Below are positions 1-9,089 of a stretch of 26,321 bases of DNA, piece by piece (positions within the stretch are counted from its first letter, which is position 1; every line of letters starts with the position of its first letter). Source of the DNA: Trichomonas tenax (lineage: Eukaryota; Parabasalia; Trichomonadida; Trichomonadidae); NCBI GenBank assembly GCA_023091735.1, contig JALKBU010000742.1, forward strand, positions 1 to 26,321. Reading direction: 5' to 3'. The translations under genes were made by a program, and so were the position numbers. The notes below the pieces were generated by a model. That model made no database searches and was not told the origin of the DNA. It saw only the letters and a program-made list of their open reading frames with translations.

Positions 1-104
1 AAAAATATATAATATGTAAATAAAATAATATTTTATTAATTATATAAATATTATTATTTTTGATTTTTTTTTTTTTTTTTTTTTTTAAATTTTAAAAATT
101 TTTT

Positions 105-152
<48 letters not shown>

Positions 153-2126
153 AAATTTCACAAAAAAATTCAGTTTGCTTTTATAGAGTTATTCATGTTA
201 CGCAGCCTTGATTTTTTATTTTGCTCTATAGATTCCGATTCAGAATCTTTCGGCTTATTTATGCATATGCTTAAATTGATCTGTACTTTGCTATTGGTCA
301 CTATATTCAAGCAAGAAAAAATTTTGATACCCAAATTGTGCAAAAAATCACCCTTGCACACCCTATAATAGGATCGATATTCAATTTTGTGAGCCTATTT
401 TTTAACAGAATCTTTCTATAGGTATCTTTTTTGTAAAGTTGATTTGGATTAAAAATACTACAATAGGCATATATTTACTAAATAACAAAGAAAAAGAAAA
501 GATTAAAGAAAAAATATGGAATACGCATTGAAAGATAGGAAAATTCTTGAGTATTTCGACTTTCATGGTGTGCCCAGGTAAGTTGGGAAATAATCTAAGC
601 ATGAATGTTAAACAATAATTATTGAAGCCGAGATTATAGGGCTTTAAGGATCAAGAGATGATATTTGAGAGAATGCAACTAAATATATGATATGTCAAGC
701 TAGTTTAGGATGCTGAATATTGATTTCGGGTATAAAAACCAATAATTTTGGGTGCTTTCCCGAGAAAAACTAAGCAAATTCACTGCAGCTGAGTTTTTAG
801 TTATGTTTGAACTGGTGTAAGCGGCTTTTACATCATGATACTCGCCTCAAATCAGCACATTAGTGATGCCATAATTAAATAGTAAACGGTCTCGTTTGTC
901 AAGTAAAATGGATATTTGGCAAGTAAATTTTGAAATAAATTTTATTTGTCAAAGATTGTCAGAAAATAATCGTACAAATCTAATTAATGATGTAGAAATG
1001 TATTCTATTTAAAATAAAGTGCATCCCATTATCTATTTTCGTTAAATTACGCATAAATATCTTTGAAAATTTTTAACAAAACGTTGGAATTTGAAATAAA
1101 AGTTTTGGCCATGGAAAGTTGTTCTAAAAACTGATTTCAACTATAAAAATATTGCCCATATATTTCAATACAGATGCAGAATAATGTAACAAAGAATGAA
1201 GGTATATCGATACTTTATGATAAAATATGAATTGATGAGAAAAAACAAAATTATCGGATTTATGATATTACCAATCTGCTATAATTTGGATTAGCAATAA
1301 TAAAAGACAAAAATAAGGCGATAAATATATTTATTTGAAAATAAATTTTTTGGAAAAGTCCATTTTTAATCTAATACATCAATATGATTGCATGTGCAAG
1401 GCCGATTTATGATGTTAAAAGCTCCAAAGCGGTACTTTTTGTTTAAAAATTTCCAAAATAGCTGGAAATAATATATAGAATATAATGAACTAATAATATT
1501 TTTCACTACTATTCAAAAAATAAAGCATTCAAAATTTGTTTAATGAATCAAGATGTTTCGTGCATTATTCTGGAAAATACGTTTTGAAGTTTCTCGAAAG
1601 TTTTTGTAAAGTTCACGATCCTATTTTTGTGAGCACTATAAATTATCAAAAAATTGTGCAGTTTTTTGAGAAAAGATACTGATTGGAATTCGAAGGAGGT
1701 ACTGTCCTTTCAATATGAAGTAAAATTAACATCTTTGCTAAAAATGTGGAAATATCTTGAGATTCACATTCGAAAAATTTGATAAATTTACTATGAATAG
1801 ATTCTATTGACAGTCAAGTAATAGTCTGTTACTTGATCGTTTGTCTAAATGTAATGAAAAAGAAACACAAATAATACACCGAAACTAATTTTTGAGGAAA
1901 TTCCAATATAGATATATTATTTTGATTGCATTATACAATAGCTTTGAATGGTTGATGATAATTGATTATATCAATGTTTTTTTTAATTTTGCTGATATTT
2001 TATTATCATCGGTAGCGATTATATATATGTGCTCATCTTGTTCCTATCTCCTGACTTGAGATGCTAAAATATTTTCTCGACACCCTATATATACTGAGCA
2101 TCAAATTCACTTGACTATCATTAATA
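1..2126. other. gene-free A+T-rich DNA with long T runs
   Basis: I see no convincing gene here on either strand. The first 151 bases are almost pure A/T and include T runs at 64-86 and 107-151, the latter 45 bases long. The remainder is stop-dense A+T-rich sequence. The short ORFs at 150-368 and 402-602 lack protein-like composition and were left out. Confidence 0.6.
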
Positions 2127-2240
2127 TATCACTATCCGATATATTTAGCATTTGAACGCAATGATCAAGATATTGTTCAATATCTAATTGAGCATGGTGC
2201 AACTCCACCACAGAAAAAGAATATCATCACAAAATTATGA
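2127..2240 (+). pseudogene. ankyrin-repeat relic (C-terminal end)
   Basis: A short open stretch on the + strand encodes a recognisable ankyrin unit: YLAFERNDQDIVQYLIEHGA, then a few residues and a TGA stop at 2238-2240. The pattern (hydrophobic-A start, I/L-V-x-Y-L, then HGA) matches the second half of an ankyrin repeat as found in trichomonad ankyrin-protein families. There is no start codon or any further repeat upstream, so I read it as the broken 3' end of an old ankyrin gene. It resembles the modules of the larger ankyrin pseudogene at 4689-7592 on the same strand. Confidence 0.6.
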
Positions 2241-2405
2241 AATCAATCTTTCTCATATGATCTTCATTTTGTTTCAAAATCGACGCGCACAAAGAAAACA
2301 AAGAAATGATTAAATATTTAAATATGATCAAGAAAAACGGAATAAAAAATATGAATATTATCATAAATTGAATCAGATAATAAAAGAAATAAAATGATGT
2401 TTATT

Positions 2406-2409
2406 TTTA
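2406..2409 (-). terminator. UAAA 3'-end signal candidate (SCAMP gene)
   Basis: On the minus strand a TAAA lies about four bases after the TAA stop of the SCAMP-like gene. In trichomonads a UAAA at or shortly after the stop codon serves as the cleavage/polyadenylation signal. In this A+T-rich DNA the match could occur by chance. Confidence 0.35.
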
Positions 2410-2413
2410 GAAC

Positions 2414-3394
2414 TTATGTGTATGTAGCAGCAGTCTGAGCAACGTTGATTGCAACATCTGGATTATCCTTAGCAGCCTGAATGAGTTCTGTCTTGTGGTC
2501 AACAGCGTAGTTAGCAGCATAGCCAGCAGCCTCTCTTGCAGCGAGCTCGGAGATCTTGTGTGTCCTGAAGAAGTGAATCATGAGGATGAAAACATATATA
2601 ACGAAGGCAGTATGGCAAGAAGCGATGATTGAGTAGATGAGTGCAAAGATTGCAACCCACTTGTTCTTGTCGGTCTTAAGGAGATCGATTGAGATGATAA
2701 AACCGTTGGAGCCCCATCCGCCGAAGACAGACATGAAAGCACAGAACGCAATATAGAGGCATGTTGCAAGCATAGCAAAGAAAAATCTGACACCTTTCCT
2801 GCGATGGAGGGCGTCATAAAGCAACATCAAGGAGATCTCTGTGAAGACGAGTGGTCCGAAGCAGAGGTAAAGGGCGGCGAAAATGATGTGTGTTGCGATA
2901 GATTCGATTATCTTAGAAATACCTGGTGCAAATTCGCAGCAGGAGACAATGAAATTCAAGAGCCAAACGCATGTGGCTGCGTGAAGTGTCCATTTGAGCA
3001 ACTGTACAAGTTTAATCGATTCTTCTGGGAGATCATCTTCAGGATAATATCTGTATAATTTGAGAATGGGAGGGAAGTTCCTCTTGTGTGCGTTGAGGGC
3101 GTCGTAAGTTCCGTTCTGCTTAGCAATTTCGATTTCGCGTTCTCTTGCCGCAATTTTCTCTTCCTTTTTCCTCAAAGCTTCCTCCTTCTTCATCAATTCC
3201 TCCTCTGAGATGTTTATGCCAGTGGTAGCGTCCTTTACGCCAGAGCTCGAAGGTTGCGGATTTAATGGTGCTGTGTTGTCGTCGGTCGCTGCTGAGTAGT
3301 TCGATTGTGCAGCTGGGGCCTGTGTGTATCCGCTGCCGCCTTGGAATGGATTGTAGGACTCATCAATGCCGACTTCGAAAGGGTTTGATGACAT
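2414..3394 (-). CDS. SCAMP-like secretory carrier membrane protein
   Basis: This is a 326-residue protein with the full layout of a secretory carrier-associated membrane protein, a tetraspan protein of trans-Golgi, endosome and recycling membranes. Two NPF motifs at residues 4-6 and 15-17 are the type of site bound by EH-domain endocytic adaptors. A Gly/Ser/Pro-rich stretch follows, then a charged coiled coil at about 63-92, rich in E, K and R. Next comes a conserved-type amphipathic segment with FPPILKLYRYYPED at about 107-120, and four hydrophobic segments at about 136-155, 166-192, 203-225 and 247-276. The Ala-rich cytosolic tail ends at 326. Length and order fit the family (SCAMPs are usually 300-350 residues). 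The start is the only ATG giving the NPF-containing N terminus. The nearest initiator-like sequence, TCAGT 17 bases upstream, is imperfect. Confidence 0.88.
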   Translation of the reverse strand: MSSNPFEVGIDESYNPFQGGSGYTQAPAAQSNYSAATDDNTAPLNPQPSSSGVKDATTGINISEEELMKKEEALRKKEEKIAAREREIEIAKQNGTYDALNAHKRNFPPILKLYRYYPEDDLPEESIKLVQLLKWTLHAATCVWLLNFIVSCCEFAPGISKIIESIATHIIFAALYLCFGPLVFTEISLMLLYDALHRRKGVRFFFAMLATCLYIAFCAFMSVFGGWGSNGFIISIDLLKTDKNKWVAIFALIYSIIASCHTAFVIYVFILMIHFFRTHKISELAAREAAGYAANYAVDHKTELIQAAKDNPDVAINVAQTAATYT

Positions 3395-4192
3395 TTATAT
3401 TTATAAAAACTGACAACATAAATAAAATTGAAAACTATGACTTGAAATCTTTACACTCAATAAAGCCTATTTTTCGAGTTTTCGAAGCTTTATTTCAATT
3501 ATTTACAAATCGAGATTGTCAAAACTTGAATTTCGGACTTTTAATATAGAAAAATGTTACAAATATAACAAAATTTATATGAATATATGGGTCTTTAGCC
3601 TTAAAAACGCTTTCAAATTGTTTTGATAAAATCATTTCATTCAAAAACTCAAAATCAAGCATAGCTAATATTACATATATTCTATATTCTTATTGTATAG
3701 TTTATTTATAAAATGATTTTAATTCAAATCGCAAATATAAAATATTGAAAACATATTTCATAGAAAACTATTTAATAAACTAGTTTTTGATATTGACATG
3801 ACTATATTTTCGGCAAATTTTTGTTGTTTAAGCATATAATTGCATTTCGATTTGGAAAATTTTATTTGGATGATACAATAAGCCCAAAACTTGTTTCTTT
3901 TATGATTGCTGAAACCAAAAAATATAATTGTGGTTTGCATAAGATTCAAATTCGCAAATCTTTATTAACAAATAATATAAAAACAATATAAAACTAAAAC
4001 AATCATGGCCCAGATTGAACCAATGATCCTCTATATATTCATGGTATCAAGAATGATTCATCTATTCGAAGTAAAATACACAGAAAAAAGTATGTAATTA
4101 CATATATTCAAACGTGCAAAATGGCATTAAAAGAAGTTGCTAAAGTGATAGAGTGGTGATTTCTTGAAATAGAATGAAAAAATCAATTTTTC
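3395..4192. other. intergenic DNA upstream of the SCAMP gene
   Basis: This is A+T-rich DNA between two minus-strand genes. It holds the upstream region of the SCAMP gene and the 3' flank of the gene ending at 4193. I see no RNA gene, repeat or credible ORF. Confidence 0.55.
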
Positions 4193-4555
4193 TTATTTTC
4201 CTGTAAGTGTAAGACGAATACATTTCTGCTCTTGTTCAAGAGCATATGTAAGTGCACGTATTTTGGCGAGTTGTTTAGAGATTGCTTTATCTCTTTCTTC
4301 CATTTGACAAACTTCTTCTGTAGATTGAACGTGATTTGTGTTATTTAGGATGACCTCCTCTGGCTCGAAGACTTCCAATCGTTTGGATCGTTCGACATTT
4401 ACTGATTGTGCTAAGATGAACTCTGAAAATTTGGATAACTTCGCGTTTCCAATTTCAGTGATAGATTGTTCGATATCTGCATATAAGAGGTCTACTGTCG
4501 GTCTGTGGCGCTGTGTTGGTGACTTTGGAATAACAGGAATCCTGAGAGAAGTCAT
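4193..4555 (-). CDS. small protein of unknown function
   Basis: I do not recognise this 120-residue protein. The N terminus is basic and Pro-rich (MTSLRIPVIPKSPTQRHRP), and the C-terminal third from about residue 80 is charged and helix-prone with a heptad-like pattern (KAISKQLAKIRALTYALEQE), suggesting a short coiled coil. There is no signal peptide or membrane segment. I accept it as a real gene because of its protein-like composition and because a perfect initiator match (TCATA) sits only 6 bases upstream of the ATG, as expected for trichomonad genes with very short leaders. A small coiled-coil adaptor or cytoskeletal protein is possible, but this is a guess. Confidence 0.6.
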   Translation of the reverse strand: MTSLRIPVIPKSPTQRHRPTVDLLYADIEQSITEIGNAKLSKFSEFILAQSVNVERSKRLEVFEPEEVILNNTNHVQSTEEVCQMEERDKAISKQLAKIRALTYALEQEQKCIRLTLTGK

Positions 4556-4558
4556 TTT

Positions 4559-4563
4559 TATGA
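4559..4563 (-). promoter_or_regulatory. initiator element (Inr), TCATA
   Basis: On the minus strand TCATA matches the trichomonad initiator TCA(+1)YW. The predicted transcription start at 4561 gives a 6-base leader before the ATG at 4555. Confidence 0.55.
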
Positions 4564-4888
4564 TTGAAAATATTGTACGTTAAGTTCTCAAATTTATTTA
4601 AAATCATATAAACTCATGGATATTACTCATAATTGGATATGAATAATAACGGAAAATAGATTAGTATACTTTGATCGAGTAATTTTCGAGAAAAAGTAAT
4701 TTTAAATTTTTGTCAGCAAAAGCGTGCTATCGTCTTTTGACATCTGACATTTACATGGCAATTTATTTTCTTCGAGATGTTCATGAACATCAAAGCTTTG
4801 TTTACACACCTCAAAACAAAGACTTCAAGATTGTTCTCAATAGCTTAGGTTTTAATTTCGATACAGGCTTTTATGAAAATAAAGTTTC

Positions 4889-4897
4889 TGATGTCAT
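4889..4897 (+). repeat. 9-bp target site duplication, left copy
   Basis: TGATGTCAT directly abuts the left end of the inserted element and is repeated exactly at 5884-5892. A duplication of 9 bp is typical of Mutator-like transposition. Confidence 0.85.
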
Positions 4898-5243
4898 GGC
4901 AGTATTTTTTAAATGTATAAAAAAAAAGAATCGCTTTAGAAAAGTTTTTATAGCGATGACTTATAGACGCAAGCCGAAAACTCTACTAATAATATGTATA
5001 TTGTGCACAATCCAGACTATGAGATATGCATCAAAAGCTTATCGATAAATAGAATTAGATCTGATATCCTGCAATCATACTTATTATACATATATATAAT
5101 CTTATTAGGTGATACAAATATATAAGGATATGTGATTATTGATACTTATATATAAGTATATGTTAAGCACTGCATATTTTATTGCATTTCTTTGATGTTA
5201 TAATTTGTCAATTTGACAACTTGACAATTTAGATGTCAGGTGT
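4898..5243 (+). repeat. left terminal inverted repeat of the MULE-type element
   Basis: This arm is the reverse complement of 5541-5883. The outer ~23 bases align with about six mismatches. The arm then stays almost perfect to CAGGTGT at 5237-5243. The inner part contains short self-similar TTGACAA/TGTCAA motifs at about 5206-5245. Confidence 0.9.
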
Positions 5244-5540
5244 CAACAATTATAATCATAAAATTATTTGATTTTATTTAGATATGAATAGCTACATCAA
5301 ATAGATTTATATTTAGTACTTATTTCGCGTTGATTTTATTTTGGTGGCTTTTTTTGGCGTCAAGTCGAAAAGTTTCAATTCTCATTGTGACCATGTTTTA
5401 TTTGGTCCACAGTGCTCCAACACGTATACACAAGTACCATCTCTTGTGCCCCTCTCGACTCTCCTCTTCTCTCCTCTCCTCTCTCCTTTTCTTGCCAAAA
5501 TGATACTTTTTCGGTTATTATACAATTTTGGCAAAAAAAA

Positions 5541-5883
5541 ACACCTGACATGTAAATTGTCAAGTTGTCAAATTGACAAATTATAACATCAAAGAAATGC
5601 AATAAAATATGCAGTGCTTAACATATACTTATATATAAGTATCAATAATCACATATCCTTATATATTTGTATCACCTAATAAGATTATATATATGTATAA
5701 TAAGTATGATTGCAGGATATCAGATCTAATTCTATTTATCGATAAGCTTTTGATGCATATCTCATAGTCTGGATTGTGCACAATATACATATTATTAGTA
5801 GAGTTTTCGGCTTGCGTCTATAAGTCATCGCTATAAAAACTTTTCTAAAGCGATTCTTTTTTATACACTTAAAAATTACGCTG
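5541..5883 (-). repeat. right terminal inverted repeat of the MULE-type element
   Basis: This arm is the partner of 4898-5243. It begins with ACACCTGAC and ends at ...ATTACGCTG, immediately before the right target duplication. It has 6 T where the left arm has 9 A near the end, which explains the length difference. Confidence 0.9.
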
Positions 5884-5892
5884 TGATGTCAT
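5884..5892 (+). repeat. 9-bp target site duplication, right copy
   Basis: TGATGTCAT is identical to 4889-4897. The host-gene reading frame resumes within it at GAT GTC ATT. Confidence 0.85.
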
Positions 5893-6467
5893 TAACATTC
5901 ATCCACCTGGAACAGTTTTCCACTCAGTTGCATGGGACAGGCTTGAAGAACTTCAGGTTGAGGCAATGAAAGATTCCTTTGATGTCAATCAAAAACACAA
6001 ATATGGATCAGAAAAATGTTGCGAATATCTCTGATTGATGGGGGGGGGGGCGAAATCACTGATCAAACATTTGTTCCTGCAGTTGAAAGAGGAAACAAAA
6101 ATATCATTATGTCTTTATATAATGATGGTCATACAATATCTGATAAAGATTTAGATGCCACAATCACTTATAGTCATAATGACATTTTTAATTGGCTCCT
6201 CGAATTAAAAGGATCAATCAGAAGAATGAATGCAGCAAAATGTTTTTATTATGGAAATTTCAAAGCGTTTTTATATCTAACTGGAAGTGAGAATGCAATT
6301 GATTTAGAATTCATGTTTGTTCACCTGTAACTCAAGTAAATCAAACTAGTTTAATTATGATATATAAGTCACCATTATCAACTGTCATTGAAATGAAGTC
6401 TTTGGAAATAGTTCAATATTTAGTTGATCATGGGGCTGATGTCATCATGAAAGCAATCGAACATAAA

Positions 6468-7513
6468 GTGAGTCATTCAAATTTCATCATCATTATGATA
6501 TTATATAAATCATTCGCATTTTATCATCACTATGATATAAGTCCCCATTTTCAACTGCCATTGAAATGAAGTCTTTGGAACTAGTTCAATATTTAGTTGA
6601 GCATGGGGCTGATGTCAACATGGAACAAATCAACCATTCACATTTTTTCATCATTGTGATATAGAATTAATAATTCACATTTTATTATCATTTTGGTATT
6701 ATATCAATTGTTCACATTTTATCAACAATATAATATTGAATGAATCATTCACATATGATTATTATTATGATATGACATAAATAATTCACATTTTATTATC
6801 ATCATTATGATATAAATACCCATTATCAGCTGCAATTGAAATGAAGTCTCCCGAAATCGTTCAATTTTTAGTTGATATGGCACTGATGTCAATGTGAAAT
6901 TAATCAATCATTCACATATCATTATCATTTTGATATAAAATCAATCGTTAACGTATGATTATCATTAAGATATCATATCAATTATTCACATTTTGTCATC
7001 CATATTGATATAGCATCAATCATTCACATTTGATCATTATTACAATATTAATTATTCTCATCATGAAGATATGGAATAAATCATTCACATTTCCCCATCA
7101 TTATAATATTTAATAAATCATTCAGATTTGATAATCATTTTGATGTGGAATTCTTCATTATGATATGGAATCAATCACTATCATTTTATCATTATTAGGA
7201 AATTGGATCAATTATTCACAAATGATAATCATTATGATATAGAATCAATCATTCGCATTTTATCATCATTATGATATTGGATCAATTATTCACACGCGAT
7301 TATTATTTTGGTATAAAATCAGTCATTCGCAATTAATTATCATTATGATATAAGTCACCATTATCAGCTGCCATTGAAATGAAGTCTCTTGAAATTGTTT
7401 AATATTTAGTTGAGCATGGGGCTGATGTCAATATGAAAGTAATCAATCATTCACACTTTAACATCATTATTATATGTAATACATTATTCATACTTTAACA
7501 TCATTGTGGTAAT
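6468..7513 (+). repeat. degenerate ~37-bp minisatellite between ankyrin modules
   Basis: About 20-22 degenerate units of roughly 36-38 bp fill the spaces between the ankyrin modules. A unit starts like CATTCACATTTTATCATCAT and ends with ATGATATAGAATCAAT. Clear copies start near 6473, 6510, 6637, 6711, 6747, 6908, 7020, 7081, 7250, 7324 and 7447. Spacers hold about two units (before modules 2 and 5), about four to five (before module 3) or about twelve (before module 4). Each spacer ends in a similar junction, TATGATATAAGTCACCATTA or a variant, so repeat and module appear to have been amplified together. Confidence 0.8.
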
Positions 7514-7592
7514 GTCCCCATTATCAATGGCTATCAAATTGAATGCTCTCGAAATCGTTAAATATCTAAAATCCAATAATGCCATTGAATAA

Positions 7593-8107
7593 ACGTTCTG
7601 CCCATTTGATGGGATTTTGTATAGATCTAAAACACATATATTTTATTATTTGCTTTAATGTTTGTTATAGAACTCAATATAATCAGGGTATATTAAAGAT
7701 ATTAACATTAATTGATTCTATTATGAATATGTCATTTTCAAGCTGTTTTTAGATAAAAAAATGCGCAAAGTATTCAATATTGCGCAGGTTTGACAGGTAT
7801 ATTAATATTTTATGGGGATGCTATGTTTCAGAGTATTCGTCATATTTCGAATTTTGAAGTTCTGATTTGACAAAATATATATTTTTCGAAGAAAAAATGT
7901 TATCACTTTATTTAATTGTATATCTAGTGGAGAATTATTGAATTGTAGCTCTCTTTTTTGAAAAGATTATATAATTTTGCCACGTAAAATATAAATATTG
8001 AATACTTTACATGGTCAAATGTTTGGTTTTGTCAAAAAAATTCTTTACTGGTCAGATGTTTGATTTTGTGAATGAGATCTTTAAAAAAGGAAGTTAGAGA
8101 TTGAACT
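7593..8107. other. intergenic DNA upstream of the ARF gene
   Basis: This is A+T-rich DNA with no credible ORF or RNA gene. It contains a CATGTAAAGT motif on the minus strand at 8004-8013, about 100 bases before the predicted ARF start site. A partly repeated phrase (GGTCAAATGTTTGGTTTTGT at about 8013-8032, GGTCAGATGTTTGATTTTGT at about 8051-8070) lies in the proximal promoter. Confidence 0.5.
8004..8013 (-). promoter_or_regulatory. CATGTAAAGT motif, copy 1
   Basis: This is an exact copy of a 10-mer found five times in the window. It lies about 97 bases upstream of the predicted ARF transcription start, in reverse orientation. Its function is unknown; a promoter role is inferred from position only. 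Confidence 0.35.
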
Positions 8108-8112
8108 TCATT
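8108..8112 (+). promoter_or_regulatory. initiator element (Inr), TCATT
   Basis: TCATT matches the trichomonad initiator TCA(+1)YW. The predicted start at 8110 gives a 17-base leader before the ARF ATG at 8127. Confidence 0.55.
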
Positions 8113-8126
8113 TTTCGAGAAGAAAG

Positions 8127-8672
8127 ATGGGATTACTGTTCTCAGAGACATTCGCGAAGTGGTTCAAGAACAAAGACACTAGAATACTCATGTTAGGACT
8201 CGATGCTGCAGGAAAAACGACTATTCTCTACAAACTCAAACTTGGTGACCAAGTTGTCACAATTCCAACAATCGGCTTCAACACAGAAACTATCGAGTAT
8301 GGAGGCTTCAACATGAACATTTGGGATGTTGGAGGCCAAGATAGAATCAGAGCACTTTGGAGGCATTACTACCACAATACAAGCGGCCTCATTTTCGTAG
8401 TCGACTCTAATGACTATATGAGATTTGATGAAGCAAAGGAAGAGCTCCATAAGCTGCTGGATGAGGACGAAATGAGGAATTCTGTTGTTCTTGTCTTTGC
8501 AAACAAGCAGGATCTTCCTCATGCTGTCAAACCGCATGAACTCGCAAAGAAATTATCTCTTGATACAATAGTCAACAGGCCATGGAAGGTCCAGGGATGC
8601 TGTGGAACAACAGGAGATGGACTTTATGAAGGATTTGACTGGCTTGGTGAGGAAATAAGCAAAATAATTTGA
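8127..8672 (+). CDS. ARF-family small GTPase
   Basis: This 181-residue protein has the standard length and all motifs of an ADP-ribosylation factor, the GTPase that recruits coat proteins and lipid-modifying enzymes to Golgi and endosomal membranes. Gly2 in MGLLFS is the N-myristoylation site, followed by an amphipathic helix. The P-loop GLDAAGKT is at 24-31 and switch I, with [10 protein letters not shown], at 45-54. The interswitch ends in WDVGGQD at 66-72, with Gln71 as the hydrolysis residue. NKQD at 126-129 binds guanine. The G5 region reads [12 protein letters not shown] (158-169), where many ARFs have C-A/S-x-x-G-x-G-L-Y-E-G. The effector and nucleotide residues appear intact, so it should be an active class-I/II-like ARF rather than an ARL. 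Its TGA stop is followed seven bases later by UAAA. Confidence 0.96.
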   Translation: MGLLFSETFAKWFKNKDTRILMLGLDAAGKTTILYKLKLGDQVVTIPTIGFNTETIEYGGFNMNIWDVGGQDRIRALWRHYYHNTSGLIFVVDSNDYMRFDEAKEELHKLLDEDEMRNSVVLVFANKQDLPHAVKPHELAKKLSLDTIVNRPWKVQGCCGTTGDGLYEGFDWLGEEISKII

Positions 8673-8678
8673 AATTCC

Positions 8679-8682
8679 TAAA
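8679..8682 (+). terminator. UAAA 3'-end signal candidate (ARF gene)
   Basis: TAAA begins seven bases after the first base past the ARF stop codon, within the distance used by trichomonad polyadenylation. It may also be chance. Confidence 0.35.
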
Positions 8683-9006
8683 CTTTTCTTTTCAATAATT
8701 TTTCAAGGCATCATTAATATTACGAATACATCTCAATATGTAAGTTTCTTGAAGACAATCCATTTACATTTACATATAATAAACTGATAATAGTTTTTAT
8801 GAATCTTTAATTGCGGAATAGCACATTAAAATAACACTTTATAATCTGATTTTTTATGTCAATAACAATGTGAAACATATTGAAAGCTCTATATAATTAT
8901 ATGCTATAGCGACATACAAGATTTATATATGTGTCTTATAAGCAAATATCGGGCATGATAAACAATAGATTGATGAAAAATCAAATCGAGCGATTGATAT
9001 TTTGTC

Positions 9007-9016
9007 ATGTAAAGTT
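9007..9016 (+). promoter_or_regulatory. CATGTAAAGT motif, copy 2
   Basis: An exact copy of the recurrent 10-mer, preceded by TTTTGT. It lies about 70 bases upstream of the predicted start site of the gene at 9090. Confidence 0.4.
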
Positions 9017-9074
9017 ACACTTTTTGACATATGTCAGTAATGATATGACCAAAATTTCTCAAACGATAGAGCGA

Positions 9075-9079
9075 TCACT
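9075..9079 (+). promoter_or_regulatory. initiator element (Inr), TCACT
   Basis: TCACT matches TCA(+1)YW, with +1 at 9077, 13 bases before the ATG at 9090. This decides the start: an earlier ATG at 8931 would lie upstream of the promoter. Confidence 0.55.
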
Positions 9080-9089
9080 TTCAAAAAAA

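Larger units (their letters stand above)
4898..5883. mobile_element. non-autonomous Mutator-like (MULE-type) element, 986 bp
   Basis: The element has very long terminal inverted repeats, 4898-5243 (346 bp) and 5541-5883 (343 bp), around a 297-bp core. It is flanked by the perfect 9-bp direct repeat TGATGTCAT. By eye the arms are nearly identical. The differences I see are a few substitutions in the outer 20 bases, a 3-base length difference in an A run, and one substitution near the inner end. The core (5244-5540) encodes nothing recognisable and has a C/T-rich stretch at about 5451-5490. Long inverted repeats plus 9-bp duplications are the signature of Mutator-like elements, which are known from Trichomonas vaginalis. 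With no transposase it must be mobilised in trans. The near-identity of the arms suggests recent insertion or ongoing arm homogenisation. A foldback element is the main alternative. Confidence 0.85.
4689..7592 (+). pseudogene. ankyrin-type protein pseudogene, split by a transposon
   Basis: This is the remnant of a large ankyrin-type gene. The 5' piece (about 4689-4897) has no ATG and encodes a protein-like stretch containing FLRDVHEHQSFVYTP and FYENKVSDV. Its frame resumes exactly after the inserted element at 5885 (DVINIHPPGTVFHSV...), with the 9-bp duplication covering SDV. A stop at 6032-6034 and a frame change next to an 11-base G run (6040-6050) follow. The next block (about 6052-6310) resembles the region before the repeats in such proteins. 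Five ankyrin modules then appear at about 6365-6467, 6541-6637, 6815-6903, 7352-7446 and 7514-7592, sharing EMKSLEIVQYLVEHGADVN-like sequence. Module 3 has lost bases and module 4 has a CAA-to-TAA stop. The last module ends in a TAA that overlaps a UAAA signal. The modules are separated by minisatellite DNA instead of being contiguous. Confidence 0.8.
8673..9074. other. intergenic DNA between the ARF gene and the 9090 gene
   Basis: This A+T-rich spacer has no gene of its own. The reading frame of the downstream gene stays open back to 8931, but the composition there is not protein-like, and the promoter elements lie inside it (CATGTAAAGT at 9007, initiator at 9075), so I treat it as upstream DNA. 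Confidence 0.5.

Noticed and set aside
2578..3153. ORFs on both strands within the SCAMP gene
   Set aside because: They are shadows of the SCAMP coding sequence in other frames, with no family resemblance.
4710..5048. 112-codon ORF running from the host gene into the transposon arm
   Set aside because: It begins at TTG, not ATG. Its first 62 or so codons belong to the ankyrin gene and the rest is the left inverted repeat, so the ORF is a chimera made by the insertion.
6468..6540. Ankyrin spacers as introns (GTGAGT at 6468, ATAAG at the end)
   Set aside because: Trichomonad introns carry a conserved ACTAACACACAG-like 3' signal, which is absent. Other spacers start with GTAATC rather than GTGAGT, and the spacers are tandem minisatellite copies.
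8931..9089. Longer N terminus for the 9090 gene
   Set aside because: The 53 extra codons are not protein-like and would include the CATGTAAAGT motif and the initiator. The ATG at 9090 is the better start.
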